DNA from: CAZNHL01 sp964572965
GTDB taxonomy: Bacteria > Bacteroidota > Bacteroidia > Cytophagales > UBA9547
NCBI GenBank assembly: GCA_964572965.1
Contig: CAZNHL010000035.1
Span: 1-45,800 of the forward strand
Length of the DNA stretch: 45,800 bases
Reading direction: 5' to 3'
The notes under the pieces: generated by a model
The model's database searches: none
The model's input: the letters and a program-made list of their open reading frames with translations, nothing else
What the model was told of the DNA's origin: nothing
Translations under genes and position numbers: made by a program
In this document: positions 9,977-18,329 of the stretch, in pieces
Position numbering within the stretch: position 1 is the stretch's first letter
Layout: each line of letters starts with the position of its first letter

Positions 9977-10546
9977 TTAACCTAAATGGCTTCTTAAAAA
10001 CCAAGCTGTTTTTTCGTGGTTCTCTAATAAACCGGTAAGGAAGTCGGCTGTTCCTGTATCACCTAAAAGGTCAATAGTGTCAATTTTCTTTCTCAAACTT
10101 CTGATTACGGCTTCGTGATCGTCAGTAAGTTCCTGAAGCATTTTCGTTGCCGAAACTTTACTTTGGTTATTTTCTTTCAAAGTTGCTCTTTCAAGTACTT
10201 CTTTCAATGAACCAATGGTTAGTTCTCCTAATGATCTGATCCGCTCGGCAATTTCATCTGTAGCCGCAGATAATTCATTGTACTGAGTGTCGAATAACAA
10301 GTGCAGTTGCATGAAGTGAATTCCGGTTACATTCCAGTGGAACTTCCTTGTTTTAGCGGTAAGTACCATTGTATCTGCCAAAGCTTCTGTCAGCAACTCT
10401 GTAACTGCTTTTCTTTCTTTATTCTTAATGCCAATGTCTATCCCAACATCAGATTTTGTATGACCATTGTCGGAAGCATTTTTCAATTGTTTGGTCAACA
10501 ACCTTTCAACTGCTTTTCTGTCTTGTTCTTTTGTGCTGCTTTTCAT
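9977..10546 (-). CDS. dps: Dps-family ferritin-like DNA-binding protein
   Basis: Starvation/oxidative-stress miniferritin that oxidises and stores iron using peroxide and can coat DNA. With the start at 10546 the protein has 189 residues. The inter-subunit ferroxidase ligands are all present with E. coli spacing: H70, H82, D86, D97 and E101 (E. coli 51, 63, 67, 78, 82), around KFHWNVTG and DEIAERIRSLG. About 45 lysine-rich residues precede the ferritin core and could bind DNA. The reading frame stays open 17 codons further upstream, to 10597, but that extension (LYTKIHFICSILKHNT) does not look like Dps. An oxyR homologue is divergent 148 bases away, fitting peroxide induction. Confidence 0.93.
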   Translation of the reverse strand: MKSSTKEQDRKAVERLLTKQLKNASDNGHTKSDVGIDIGIKNKERKAVTELLTEALADTMVLTAKTRKFHWNVTGIHFMQLHLLFDTQYNELSAATDEIAERIRSLGELTIGSLKEVLERATLKENNQSKVSATKMLQELTDDHEAVIRSLRKKIDTIDLLGDTGTADFLTGLLENHEKTAWFLRSHLG

Positions 10547-10640
10547 AGTGTTGTGCTTTAAGATGGAACAAATGAAGTGTATTTTCGTGTATAACAAAAA
10601 TCAATTAAATTTATATATGAATAAATAATTGTTATACATT

Positions 10641-10664
10641 GTGGCATTGAAAAAAAATTGCCAC
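10641..10664. promoter_or_regulatory. Inverted repeat in the dps-oxyR divergent region
   Basis: GTGGCA and TGCCAC are separated by 12 bases and sit about 30 bases before the oxyR start. It is a plausible regulator site, possibly for OxyR itself, since LysR-family boxes are spaced dyads. Inferred from position only. Confidence 0.4.
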
Positions 10665-10694
10665 TACTCATTAATATACAAAAATAAAGCCATC

Positions 10695-11636
10695 ATGACA
10701 TTACAACAACTTGAATATATTGTGGCGGTCGACACACATAAAAGCTTTGTGGCAGCAGCAGAAAGTTGTTTTGTGACCCAGCCAACTTTAAGCATGCAGG
10801 TTCATAAGCTGGAAGAGGGTTTGGGGATTAAACTTTTTGACCGAAGCAAACAACCTGTTGTAGCTACTGAGGCCGGAGCTCATATTATTGCACAGGCACG
10901 CAAAGTATTAGCTGAAGGTGCCCGCGTGACAGAAATTATCAACGAAGTAAAAGGCATAGTATCCGGAGAAATCAGACTGGGTATAATACCTACTATTGCT
11001 CCTTACCTTTTGCCTTTGTTCATGCCTCGTTTTCTTGATGATTATCCTATGGTGCGTTTATCTATTACTGAGCATACAACAGATGGGATTATCAGTTTAC
11101 TGAAAACTAATCAGCTTGATTGTGGGATTATGGCTACGCCTTTAGATGATGCAACGTTGAAAGAGATCCCTTTGTACTATGAGCCTTTTGTTGCTTACGT
11201 TTCTAAGAATACGCTGCTCTATAAGAAGACTACCATTGAAATGTCTGAGATTGATGCAAAGGATACTTGGTTGTTAGCAGAAGGTCATTGTATGCGTTCA
11301 CAGGTATTGCAGATATGTCTGGACAGGAATTCCGGTATAGAGAGTAACAGGCTTAATTATGAAGCAGGAAGCCTGGAGACATTGAGAAGAATTGTAGAAA
11401 CCGACAGGGGTATGACTATTCTACCTCAACTTTCAATTACTGAATTTAATGCAAAACAACAGGCCAGGTTACGTTATTTTAAAGATCCTGAACCTGTTAG
11501 AGAAATCAGCATTGTGACTCACAGGCATTTTGTGAAGAAAAGTCTGATAGAGGCTTTAGCTGAAGCAGTAAAAGCAGGAGTGCCTGAAAAAATGCTTGTC
11601 AAAGGGAAAAAGTCTCTGGTCGAATTGAAGAGATAA
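10695..11636 (+). CDS. oxyR: OxyR, peroxide-sensing LysR-family regulator
   Basis: A 313-residue LysR-type activator. Residues about 1-60 form the winged helix-turn-helix (MTLQQLEYIVAV, SFVTQPTLSMQVHKLE type). The rest is the ligand-binding-like domain. In GHCMRSQVLQIC the two redox cysteines fall at positions 199 and 208 when counted from 10695, the same numbers as the disulfide pair of E. coli OxyR. That supports both the function and this start. The frame is open 22 codons further upstream, but that sequence is not LysR-like. Divergence from dps, a classical OxyR target, adds support. Confidence 0.94.
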   Translation: MTLQQLEYIVAVDTHKSFVAAAESCFVTQPTLSMQVHKLEEGLGIKLFDRSKQPVVATEAGAHIIAQARKVLAEGARVTEIINEVKGIVSGEIRLGIIPTIAPYLLPLFMPRFLDDYPMVRLSITEHTTDGIISLLKTNQLDCGIMATPLDDATLKEIPLYYEPFVAYVSKNTLLYKKTTIEMSEIDAKDTWLLAEGHCMRSQVLQICLDRNSGIESNRLNYEAGSLETLRRIVETDRGMTILPQLSITEFNAKQQARLRYFKDPEPVREISIVTHRHFVKKSLIEALAEAVKAGVPEKMLVKGKKSLVELKR

Positions 11637-11667
11637 AAGCCTTCCGGATTTAATCCGGAAGGCTTTT
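11635..11667. terminator. Bidirectional terminator between oxyR and the aldo/keto reductase
   Basis: AAAAGCCTTCCGGATT and its exact complement flank a minimal loop, with A- and T-runs on opposite ends. It serves two convergent genes. Confidence 0.92.
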
Positions 11668-11672
11668 GCAGA

Positions 11673-12569
11673 TTATATTATTTCGCCTTTAGAAGCAGTA
11701 TATATGGCGTACCAGTCTTGCCTGTCGAGATTAATGTCGAAAGCATTGGCTACATTTTTGATATGTTGTTTATCCAGCGTGCCAAGAAGCGGTAATGCAC
11801 CAAGTTTCACTAACCAGGCTACAGCAGTCTGCTCAATATTGGCGTTGTATTTTTTACCGATTTCTTCAAGCTTGTTTTTTACCCGTATCGACTTCTCGTC
11901 TTTAGGGTTATTGATCTCTCCGCCTGCTAATGGAGCCCATGCAAGTGCTTTACTGAAATTCTGCTTAATGAAATCCAGCTGACCATTATCAACAGCATTT
12001 GTATTCAATACATTTAATTCAATGTGATTGGTTACGATAGGCGCACGTAAATAGGCAGCTAATGACTGTTGTTGGAAAGCAGAGAAATTAGCTACGCCAA
12101 TGTGTTTGATTTTACCCTTTTCCTTTAATCCTAGAAGTACACCAGCTGTTTCTTCAAGGTCAGCAGTAGGATCAAGGTATTCCAAAAGGAAAATATCAAT
12201 ATAATCAGTATTGAGTTTCTTTAAAGAGTTATCTACAGACTTTAAAATATGGTCACCAGAAGTATTATAATGATTTACACGAGTCTCAGGTCTCGCTTTA
12301 TCAACAAGGTTCAAACCACATTTAGTGAACAAAACAATTTCTTCTCTTTTGAAAGAGTTTTGTTTAACGACCTGTCCAAACAATTCTTCGCATTGGTAAT
12401 TACCATATCTGTCGGCATGGTCAAAAGTATTAATACCTAACTCAAGGCAAAGATTAGTGATTTTTTCCATTGACTTAAGTGACAAGTCACCCTCTTCTGT
12501 CCATCTCCAAAAACCATAAATAGCCTGGGATACTTTCGGCCCTGAATCACTCAGATAAATTTTGTTCAT
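11673..12569 (-). CDS. Aldo/keto reductase family protein (YdhF-like)
   Basis: A 298-residue TIM-barrel protein of the aldo/keto reductase superfamily, whose members reduce carbonyls with NAD(P)H. The catalytic Asp, Tyr and Lys are visible: D50 and Y55 in FDHADRYG, and K83 in LFTKCG. The family's His, usually in LIHRPD or LLHHPD, is replaced: the sequence reads LLEYLDP, putting Glu (E130) there. Glu in place of His occurs in some superfamily members with altered chemistry, such as 5-beta-reductases, so the substrate cannot be guessed. The ATG at 12569 fits the family N terminus. It converges on oxyR; peroxide regulation is possible but not shown. Confidence 0.88.
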   Translation of the reverse strand: MNKIYLSDSGPKVSQAIYGFWRWTEEGDLSLKSMEKITNLCLELGINTFDHADRYGNYQCEELFGQVVKQNSFKREEIVLFTKCGLNLVDKARPETRVNHYNTSGDHILKSVDNSLKKLNTDYIDIFLLEYLDPTADLEETAGVLLGLKEKGKIKHIGVANFSAFQQQSLAAYLRAPIVTNHIELNVLNTNAVDNGQLDFIKQNFSKALAWAPLAGGEINNPKDEKSIRVKNKLEEIGKKYNANIEQTAVAWLVKLGALPLLGTLDKQHIKNVANAFDINLDRQDWYAIYTASKGEII

Positions 12570-13006
12570 TGATAGGTTAGTTTTACTGTTGCTAATATAG
12601 CAAAATTGTTTTGTTGATTAATTACCTATAAACTGTTGAAGACTTATATAGTTGGTCTTTAGGAGGATTTATTTAAGCATTATATTTACTATACTAATCA
12701 GATAGAAAATATATGCAATATTACAAAATATTATAAAAAAGCCAAGCCGTTTCTGTGGTCTGATGATAAAAAGGAAATGATGATTTCCCTTTTTCTTCTA
12801 AATGTTATTCCGGCTAATCTCGCTGCCAGCGCAGATTTTATTGATTGTTAAATTTTTCGGAGGGTGCAGAACCGGAATCCTGATGTGTGAAATACGGTTT
12901 TATGAAATTTTATTAAAAATAGGCATTTGAAGTTCAAAAGTCATAAAAAGCGACTTTTAGTCAAAAATTACGTACTTTATTAAATAAACGGCTAAAAATC
13001 AGTATT
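12570..13006. other. Intergenic region with an imperfect hairpin
   Basis: A 437-base divergent spacer. An imperfect hairpin (AAAAAGGAAAT near 12768 against ATTTCCCTTTTT near 12783) is the only structure seen. No ORF, tRNA or repeat was recognised. Confidence 0.5.
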
Positions 13007-13312
13007 ATGAGAAATTTTGATACAGTTACGGAAGCTCTTGCCGATTTGACGAAAAGAGGTTTTACGCTTAATTTTAGTATTAAAGACGGCCAGATCGAAG
13101 ACGCACAAGTGCAGTTGCGTTTACATCCTGAAAATTTTGAAATAGTAGAAGTATATCGATTTGAAGGGGAAACAAACCCTTCCGATGAAGAAACTATTTA
13201 TGCAATTGAATCTAATGACGGGAAAAAGGGTGTATTGTTAGTAGCCTATGGTGTGTATTCAGACAGTTTTTCTGAAAACATACTTAAAAAGCTTGCAATA
13301 AATATACACTAA
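13007..13312 (+). CDS. Small conserved Bacteroidota protein
   Basis: A 101-residue soluble protein beginning MRNFDTVTEALADL, with a YRFEGETNPSDEETIYAIES core. Close relatives in Bacteroidota carry the label phosphoribosylpyrophosphate synthetase, but the protein is far too short and lacks the PRPP-binding signature, so that label is misleading. No signal peptide or membrane segment is seen. It stands alone, divergent from the aldo/keto reductase and convergent with the next gene. Function unknown. Confidence 0.8.
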   Translation: MRNFDTVTEALADLTKRGFTLNFSIKDGQIEDAQVQLRLHPENFEIVEVYRFEGETNPSDEETIYAIESNDGKKGVLLVAYGVYSDSFSENILKKLAINIH

Positions 13313-13379
13313 TTTTTATCACTTGATTTTTGAATTCGGTTTAGTGGAATGGTTCAATGGAAAATAATACGGTTTTATT

Positions 13380-13742
13380 TCAGTTTTTCAAAATTTGAAA
13401 TCTCTGATTTTGAGCAAGAGTTTGCCATTTGTTTTTCCAATCTGCCCCATACTTTTTTGATAAGTAAAAACCAGTAACAGCATTATATCCTTTAGCGCCA
13501 TTTACCAGTGAGGTATAGACATTGCAACCGGCTATCCTTTTGTACTCAAAGCCTATTACTGTGGCTGCTTTTACATAGTCTGCTTCATTTTCATCTGTCT
13601 CCCCAAAATAAACAACCTTAGGATTACCCAGGGCAATATCATAAATGGCTGTTACAAAACTATATCGTTCAAACATACCCAATAGCATATGTGTAACAAA
13701 TAAAGTCAGAACAAATACTCCTACTCTTAACCACTTATTCAT
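13380..13742 (-). CDS. FEKKY-domain-like small exported or membrane protein
   Basis: A 120-residue protein with one N-terminal hydrophobic segment (about 7-25) that could be an uncleaved anchor. The C-terminal half (AGCNV, YNAVTGFYLSKKYGADWKNKW) resembles the FEKKY domain of Bacteroidota proteins of unknown role. It starts 2 bases after the murF-alr stop and is almost certainly in the same transcript, which hints at an envelope role. The domain assignment is from memory of its pattern and is moderately certain. Confidence 0.7.
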   Translation of the reverse strand: MNKWLRVGVFVLTLFVTHMLLGMFERYSFVTAIYDIALGNPKVVYFGETDENEADYVKAATVIGFEYKRIAGCNVYTSLVNGAKGYNAVTGFYLSKKYGADWKNKWQTLAQNQRFQILKN

Positions 13743-13744
13743 GT

Positions 13745-16207
13745 CTATTCCGAGTAAAAAACCCTTTTCACCCTGCCGCTGATATTCGTTAGTATCTCAT
13801 AGGAAATTGTGCCTATAGAAGCTGCTGCATCTATAATAGAATGTTCTTCATTGAAAAGAATCACCTCATCACCTACTTTAGCATTGATACCGGTAATATT
13901 TACCATACACATATCCATACATACGTTGCCTATGATAGGTGCCAGTTTGCCATTGATTAATACCTTGCCGACACCATTGCTGAAGCGCCTGCTGTAGCCG
14001 TCTCCATAACCAATGGCAATGGTTGCTGTTGAAATATCTTCTTCAGCTTTGCCTTTACGGCTGTAGCCAATAGTTTCTCCTTTTTTGAGGTGCTTGATCT
14101 GCGAAATAATTGTTTTCAGTGTACCAACTGTCCTGAGTGCCGATTGGTCAATGCCGGAAGATTCAACACCATAGAGCCCGATACCAAGACGAACCATGCC
14201 CATATGTGCTTCAGGGAAACGGACAATTCCGGCAGAATTGCAGATGTGGCGCATGAATGGGTAGTTTACCATCTGATTTATTTTATCAGCAACCCTGTTC
14301 AGTCTTTCAATCTGTTCTTTTGAGAATTCATTATGTTCAGCCTCATCAGCACCTACTAAATGGCTGAATACAGAAAGTACCCTGATACGTCTTTCCGCTT
14401 TTTTCAGAAGCTCCAATAACGCTTCTGTTTCATATTCCTCAAAGCCTAAGCGGTGCATGCCCGTGTCAATAGCAATATGTGCACCAGAAGTCTGGTTATT
14501 TTGTACCAGATAGTCTAGGAACTGACTGAAGATCGTTTTGCTGTAAAGCTCAGGTTCAAGCCTGTAGCGAATCAGTGTTTCAAAAGTATTCGGGGCTGGA
14601 TTCATCACCATAATTGGTAATGAGATACCTGCTTTTCTCAAGTCAACACCTTCATCAGCATAAGCTACAGCCAGGTAGTCGATCCTGTGGTACTCGAGCA
14701 AGCTGGCTACTTCATAGCTCCCGCTTCCGTAGGCGAAAGATTTTACCATTGCCATCAACCTTGTACCTGACCTCAGAAGGCTTCTGTAATAGTTCAGGTT
14801 GTGTGCCAGTGCATCAAGATTAATCTCCAGTACCGTCCCATGATGCTTTTCCTGTAAACGTTGGACTATTTTTTCAAACTGAAAGATACGGGCACCTTTA
14901 ACCAGAATCAGTTCGTCCGATAAGCTGTTGAAGTCGAAATCAGAAAGAAAACCTTCCGTGTCTTTATAAAACTCTGATTTGATACTGAATACTTCTGCCT
15001 GTGAGATGATTCCCTTGCCGATACCTATCAGACGATTGACACCTTTTTCTTTCAGTAAGTGATTGACGTTTTTATAAAGCTCTTTCTCACTGATACCTGC
15101 TTCAAGCAGATCAGACAGAATGACTGTTTTCTTATTTCTCTGTTTCTGTTGGTTTAGGAAATCCAGTGCCGTTTGTAAACCTGCCGGATCGTTGTTATAA
15201 GTATCATCAATCACATAGCAATGGTTGATGGCCTCCTTCAGCTCCAGGCGCATGGAAATGGTACGCAGTGAGTCGATCCGCTCCTGAATGCCTGATGCCT
15301 GTACGCCTAAATGTAAAAGGATAGCGACGCAGTGAAGTATATTCTCAATGGAAGCGTCGTCAGTCTGTATGATATGAAGCTGGAAATTTTGGTCTTGACT
15401 TTTCCAGTCTATCAAAGCATAGCTTGGTTCTTTGAGAACAGAAATATTGGCATCGGCATTTTTCCCTGTTGCCGACCAGCTGAATGTTTTCCTGAATGTC
15501 TTTTTGGAAATTGCCGCATGAATTTCTTCATGGTCGCGACAATAAAATATAATTTCACTGTCGACAAACAAAGCTAGCTTTTCTTCCACTTTTTTACTGA
15601 CAGAACTAAACCCTTCTGCATGAGCTTCGCCGATGTTGGTAAACAAACCGATGGTAGGGTCTATTACCGGTTGCAGCTTCTGCATTTCTGCCGACTTCGA
15701 AATTCCTGCCTCGAAAATACCGAGTTCATGGCGTTCATTCATTTGCCATACGGAAAGTGGAACACCTACTTGAGAGTTGAAACTACGGGGACTTTTGACA
15801 ATAAAAAAATCCTGTGCCAGCAACTGTGAAAGCCATTCTTTCAAAATGGTTTTTGCATTGCTGCCTGTGATACCAATCACAGGGATTTTATAAAGATGGC
15901 GCTGATGAATAGCAATTTGCTGTAAGGCATTTACTGCACTTTTTACTAATAGAACATTGGCTTCCGTCAGCAGGCTTAAGTTGATTTTACTTTCATCCTC
16001 TATAATAAACTGGCGAATGCCTTTGCTGTATAACTCCTGCACAAAACGATGCCCGTCATGACGCTCCCCTCCAATGGCAAAAAACAGAGAGAAAGGACTC
16101 GTAATTGCCTTGCGACTGTCAAGTAAAAGGTTTTCGATGCTTAAATCTTCTGATTGCTGTAATATTTTTCCCTGACAAATGGATGGTAATTGAGAAAAGA
16201 GAACCAT
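13745..16207 (-). CDS. murF-alr: Bifunctional MurF ligase / alanine racemase
   Basis: An 820-residue fusion typical of Bacteroidota. The N-terminal about 450 residues are UDP-N-acetylmuramoyl-tripeptide:D-Ala-D-Ala ligase (MurF), with the ATP loop at 112-121 and the DTYNNDPAG signature. The C-terminal part is alanine racemase (Alr), from LEINLDALAHNL onward. Its PLP lysine is near residue 487 (MVKSFAYGSG), with RLGIGLYGV and CMDMCMVN following. One chain thus makes D-alanine and attaches the D-Ala-D-Ala dipeptide to the peptidoglycan precursor in the cytoplasm. The MurF P-loop reads GSNAKT rather than the usual GSNGKT or GSSGKT; GCA (Ala) replaces a normally conserved Gly. Confidence 0.94.
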   Translation of the reverse strand: MVLFSQLPSICQGKILQQSEDLSIENLLLDSRKAITSPFSLFFAIGGERHDGHRFVQELYSKGIRQFIIEDESKINLSLLTEANVLLVKSAVNALQQIAIHQRHLYKIPVIGITGSNAKTILKEWLSQLLAQDFFIVKSPRSFNSQVGVPLSVWQMNERHELGIFEAGISKSAEMQKLQPVIDPTIGLFTNIGEAHAEGFSSVSKKVEEKLALFVDSEIIFYCRDHEEIHAAISKKTFRKTFSWSATGKNADANISVLKEPSYALIDWKSQDQNFQLHIIQTDDASIENILHCVAILLHLGVQASGIQERIDSLRTISMRLELKEAINHCYVIDDTYNNDPAGLQTALDFLNQQKQRNKKTVILSDLLEAGISEKELYKNVNHLLKEKGVNRLIGIGKGIISQAEVFSIKSEFYKDTEGFLSDFDFNSLSDELILVKGARIFQFEKIVQRLQEKHHGTVLEINLDALAHNLNYYRSLLRSGTRLMAMVKSFAYGSGSYEVASLLEYHRIDYLAVAYADEGVDLRKAGISLPIMVMNPAPNTFETLIRYRLEPELYSKTIFSQFLDYLVQNNQTSGAHIAIDTGMHRLGFEEYETEALLELLKKAERRIRVLSVFSHLVGADEAEHNEFSKEQIERLNRVADKINQMVNYPFMRHICNSAGIVRFPEAHMGMVRLGIGLYGVESSGIDQSALRTVGTLKTIISQIKHLKKGETIGYSRKGKAEEDISTATIAIGYGDGYSRRFSNGVGKVLINGKLAPIIGNVCMDMCMVNITGINAKVGDEVILFNEEHSIIDAAASIGTISYEILTNISGRVKRVFYSE

Positions 16208-16290
16208 GAAGCGCTTTTTATAATTACTTAGAAAAAAGAGAAGTCAACTTTTGTAAAGGTATCTATATTCAGATGCTTTATGAAGAATGA

Positions 16291-16362
16291 TTTATATAAA
16301 TTTTGCGAATGAAATCGCAATTTTTATATAAATTTTGCGAATGAAATCGCAATTTTTATATA
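16291..16362 (+). repeat. 32-base direct repeat upstream of the first DUF4143 ATPase
   Basis: Two exact 32-base copies (16291-16322 and 16323-16354) plus a partial third, each containing TTATATAAATTTTGCGA and ATGAAATCGCAA. Each copy has an internal TTGCGA/TCGCAA dyad. Each also has an ATG opening a tiny ORF (MKSQFLYKFCE and MKSQFLYI); the first ends in a TGA overlapping the second ATG. The second ATPase in this window also has a duplicated leader sharing TTATATAAATTTT. Confidence 0.9.
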
Positions 16363-16369
16363 TTTGACT

Positions 16370-17494
16370 ATGATTGAAAGAAAGCTTGAATATCAAATCA
16401 TACAGCAACTTAATGACCATAAGGTGATTATTTTGCTTGGCTCGCGTCAGGTAGGGAAAACTACGCTTTTGGAAAAAATTACTGGAAACAAGAAAGATAC
16501 GCTTTGGTGGAATGGTGATGAAAGTGACCTAAGAGAGCTGTTACGGCAGCCAACATCCACACAATTACAAAAGCTTATTGGCAGCCATACCACGCTGGTT
16601 ATTGACGAAGCCCAGCGAATTGAAAATATTGGCTTGTGTCTGAAATTAATCCACGACAATATCAAAACTGTAAAAGTAATAGCAACCGGCTCTTCTTCCT
16701 TTGAGTTGGCCAACAAAATCAATGAACCCATGACTGGCCGAAAATGGGAATTCATGCTTTATCCGTTTTCATTTGAAGAAATGGTAAATAAACAAGGCTT
16801 ACTTGAAGAAAAACGGCTTCTTGAACATCGTTTATTATATGGATATTATCCAGATGTAGTTAACAATCCAGGGAAGGAACAAGCTATTTTGAAACAATTG
16901 TCGGATAGTTATCTCTATAAAGATATCCTGACATGGGAAAGAGTACAAAAACCTGATCGTCTCGAAAAACTAATACAGGCATTAGCATTTCAGGTAGGCA
17001 GTCAGGTTTCTTACCATGAGTTGGGTCAAATGGCAGGGCTGGACAACCAGACAGTAGAGCACTATATCGACCTCTTAGAAAAAGCTTTTGTAATTTTTCG
17101 CTTGAGTACATTCAGCAGAAATCTAAGGAATGAACTAAAAAAAAGCCGAAAAATATATTTTTACGACAATGGTATCAGAAACGCCGTTATCAATCAGTTT
17201 AACCCAATTAACCTAAGAAATGATAAAGGTGCTTTATGGGAGAACTTCATTATCAGTGAACGTGTCAAATATTGTAGCTATAATAATATCTATTGTAACC
17301 GATATTTTTGGAGGAACCATGCCCAGAATGAAATAGATTACATTGAGGAAAGAAATGGAGAGATACATGCCTACGAGTTTAAGTGGGTTGAAAAAAGTGC
17401 CGCCAAATTCCCCAAAGCTTTCATCGATGCTTATCAACCAACTACTACTCAAATTGTAAGTCCGGAAAACTATATTGATTTTATCAGTTCTTAA
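16370..17494 (+). CDS. AAA-family ATPase with DUF4143 C-terminal domain
   Basis: A 374-residue protein with Walker A GSRQVGKTT (about 24-32) and Walker B LVIDEAQ (about 76-82). The DUF4143 nuclease-like C-terminal half includes KIYFYDNGIRNAVI, ALWENFI and an ENEIDYIEE-like patch. Such proteins are abundant and strain-variable in Bacteroidota and their role is unsettled. The ATG at 16370 is preferred to the TTG two codons upstream. Start-proximal sequence is tandemly duplicated just ahead of the gene. It lies convergent to an XRE regulator. Confidence 0.9.
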   Translation: MIERKLEYQIIQQLNDHKVIILLGSRQVGKTTLLEKITGNKKDTLWWNGDESDLRELLRQPTSTQLQKLIGSHTTLVIDEAQRIENIGLCLKLIHDNIKTVKVIATGSSSFELANKINEPMTGRKWEFMLYPFSFEEMVNKQGLLEEKRLLEHRLLYGYYPDVVNNPGKEQAILKQLSDSYLYKDILTWERVQKPDRLEKLIQALAFQVGSQVSYHELGQMAGLDNQTVEHYIDLLEKAFVIFRLSTFSRNLRNELKKSRKIYFYDNGIRNAVINQFNPINLRNDKGALWENFIISERVKYCSYNNIYCNRYFWRNHAQNEIDYIEERNGEIHAYEFKWVEKSAAKFPKAFIDAYQPTTTQIVSPENYIDFISS

Positions 17495-17515
17495 AATCGG
17501 GAATCCAAAATTTAA

Positions 17516-17872
17516 TTACTTGAGGCTTTTTTCCAGTATAGTACGTAAATATTTAATTTCGCTTTGCAGATCTGAAATACGGGATTCGTATGCTTCTTTA
17601 ATATATTCTGCACTGACGATTTCGCAAGCATGGTAATTGTTTTGGAAATCACTGTAATTGAAAACATGCTTTTCGTCAAAAGCGAAAATATCTTGTAGTG
17701 TAGTGCCGAGTATTTGTGCTATTGTGTCCAGCTTCTGAATAGTTACTTCTACTTCATTTCGTTCTATCTTTCCGTAACCCTGAGGGGTCATATCCAGTTG
17801 CTGTGCCACAAATTCCTGAGTATAATTTCTCAGCTCTCTGAATTGCTTTATTTTTTCACCGATCTCTACCAT
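17516..17872 (-). CDS. XRE-family transcriptional regulator
   Basis: A 118-residue regulator. Residues about 5-62 form a cro/cI-type helix-turn-helix (FRELRNYTQEFVAQQLDM, PQGYGKIERNEVEV). The C-terminal 35 residues (YIKEAYESRISDLQSEI and on) are predicted coiled coil and could mediate dimerisation. A dyad lies 80 bases upstream, in the region shared with a divergent 38-codon ORF. Autoregulation and control of that ORF are likely but inferred. Confidence 0.9.
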   Translation of the reverse strand: MVEIGEKIKQFRELRNYTQEFVAQQLDMTPQGYGKIERNEVEVTIQKLDTIAQILGTTLQDIFAFDEKHVFNYSDFQNNYHACEIVSAEYIKEAYESRISDLQSEIKYLRTILEKSLK

Positions 17873-17951
17873 TTGTATACTTCCTGTTTGTTATTGCAAC
17901 TATGAGTTTTCTATTACAACTCAAATGTGCTATTAAAAAAGCAGATAGTCA

Positions 17952-17966
17952 ATAGTTTTGTACTAT
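17952..17966. promoter_or_regulatory. Operator-like dyad overlapping a minus-7 box
   Basis: ATAGT-TTTGT-ACTAT is a perfect 5-base dyad with a 5-base spacer, and partial symmetry extends outward. TAGTTTTG at 17953-17960 inside it matches TAnnTTTG and points to the small ORF at 18015. A repressor bound here would block that promoter; the neighbouring XRE protein is the obvious candidate. Confidence 0.5.
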
Positions 17967-18014
17967 AGTCTATATCAATTCCAGATATGATCTAAACATT
18001 TAACAACAAACATT

Positions 18015-18131
18015 ATGAAAAAAGAAGAATCAAGCATCAAAGAATTATTACAACAAGTTCTTTCTGATAACGAATTGAGTGAACAATCAAAAAAGAAACT
18101 CGAAGAAATTAAAAAACTAATGGGTATTTAA
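18015..18131 (+). CDS. 38-residue charged helical peptide
   Basis: The ORF begins MKKEESSIKELLQQVLSDNE and ends KKLMGI. It is rich in Lys, Glu and Leu with heptad-like spacing, so probably one or two helices. It has a promoter-like TAGTTTTG box about 55 bases upstream and diverges from the XRE regulator, an arrangement seen for regulator-target pairs. No homologue is recognised. Compact codon use and the clean ATG-to-TAA frame support it being real. Confidence 0.55.
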   Translation: MKKEESSIKELLQQVLSDNELSEQSKKKLEEIKKLMGI

Positions 18132-18174
18132 TTTCAGAAGACAAAGCTGTCTCGGCCTTTCGGATAACATTAGC

Positions 18175-18212
18175 GAGAACACACTCTCTATACCTTAGGG
18201 GATAGTGTTCTC
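18175..18212 (+). terminator. Stem-loop after the 38-residue ORF
   Basis: GAGAACAC pairs with GTGTTCTC, with further partial pairing inside (CTATACC / GGGGATAG). There is no clear T-run, so it may be a weak terminator or an mRNA end structure. Confidence 0.45.
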
Positions 18213-18329
18213 CTGTTGGCAATGCCTGTGCAACAACAATAGGTCAACTTTTACCAAAAACTTACCGACACGCTAACACTGTAAGCCCAAACTAGTTTTA
18301 TGTTCCACATAATTTGAAACTCAACCACG

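Noticed and set aside
13007..13312. Phosphoribosylpyrophosphate synthetase
   Set aside because: Only 101 residues and no PRPP-binding or ATP-binding signature; the label attached to relatives appears to be a misannotation.
16364..16369. TTG start two codons upstream of the first DUF4143 ATG
   Set aside because: The ATG at 16370 gives the family-like start MIERKLEYQ, and the TTG overlaps the stop of a leader mini-ORF.
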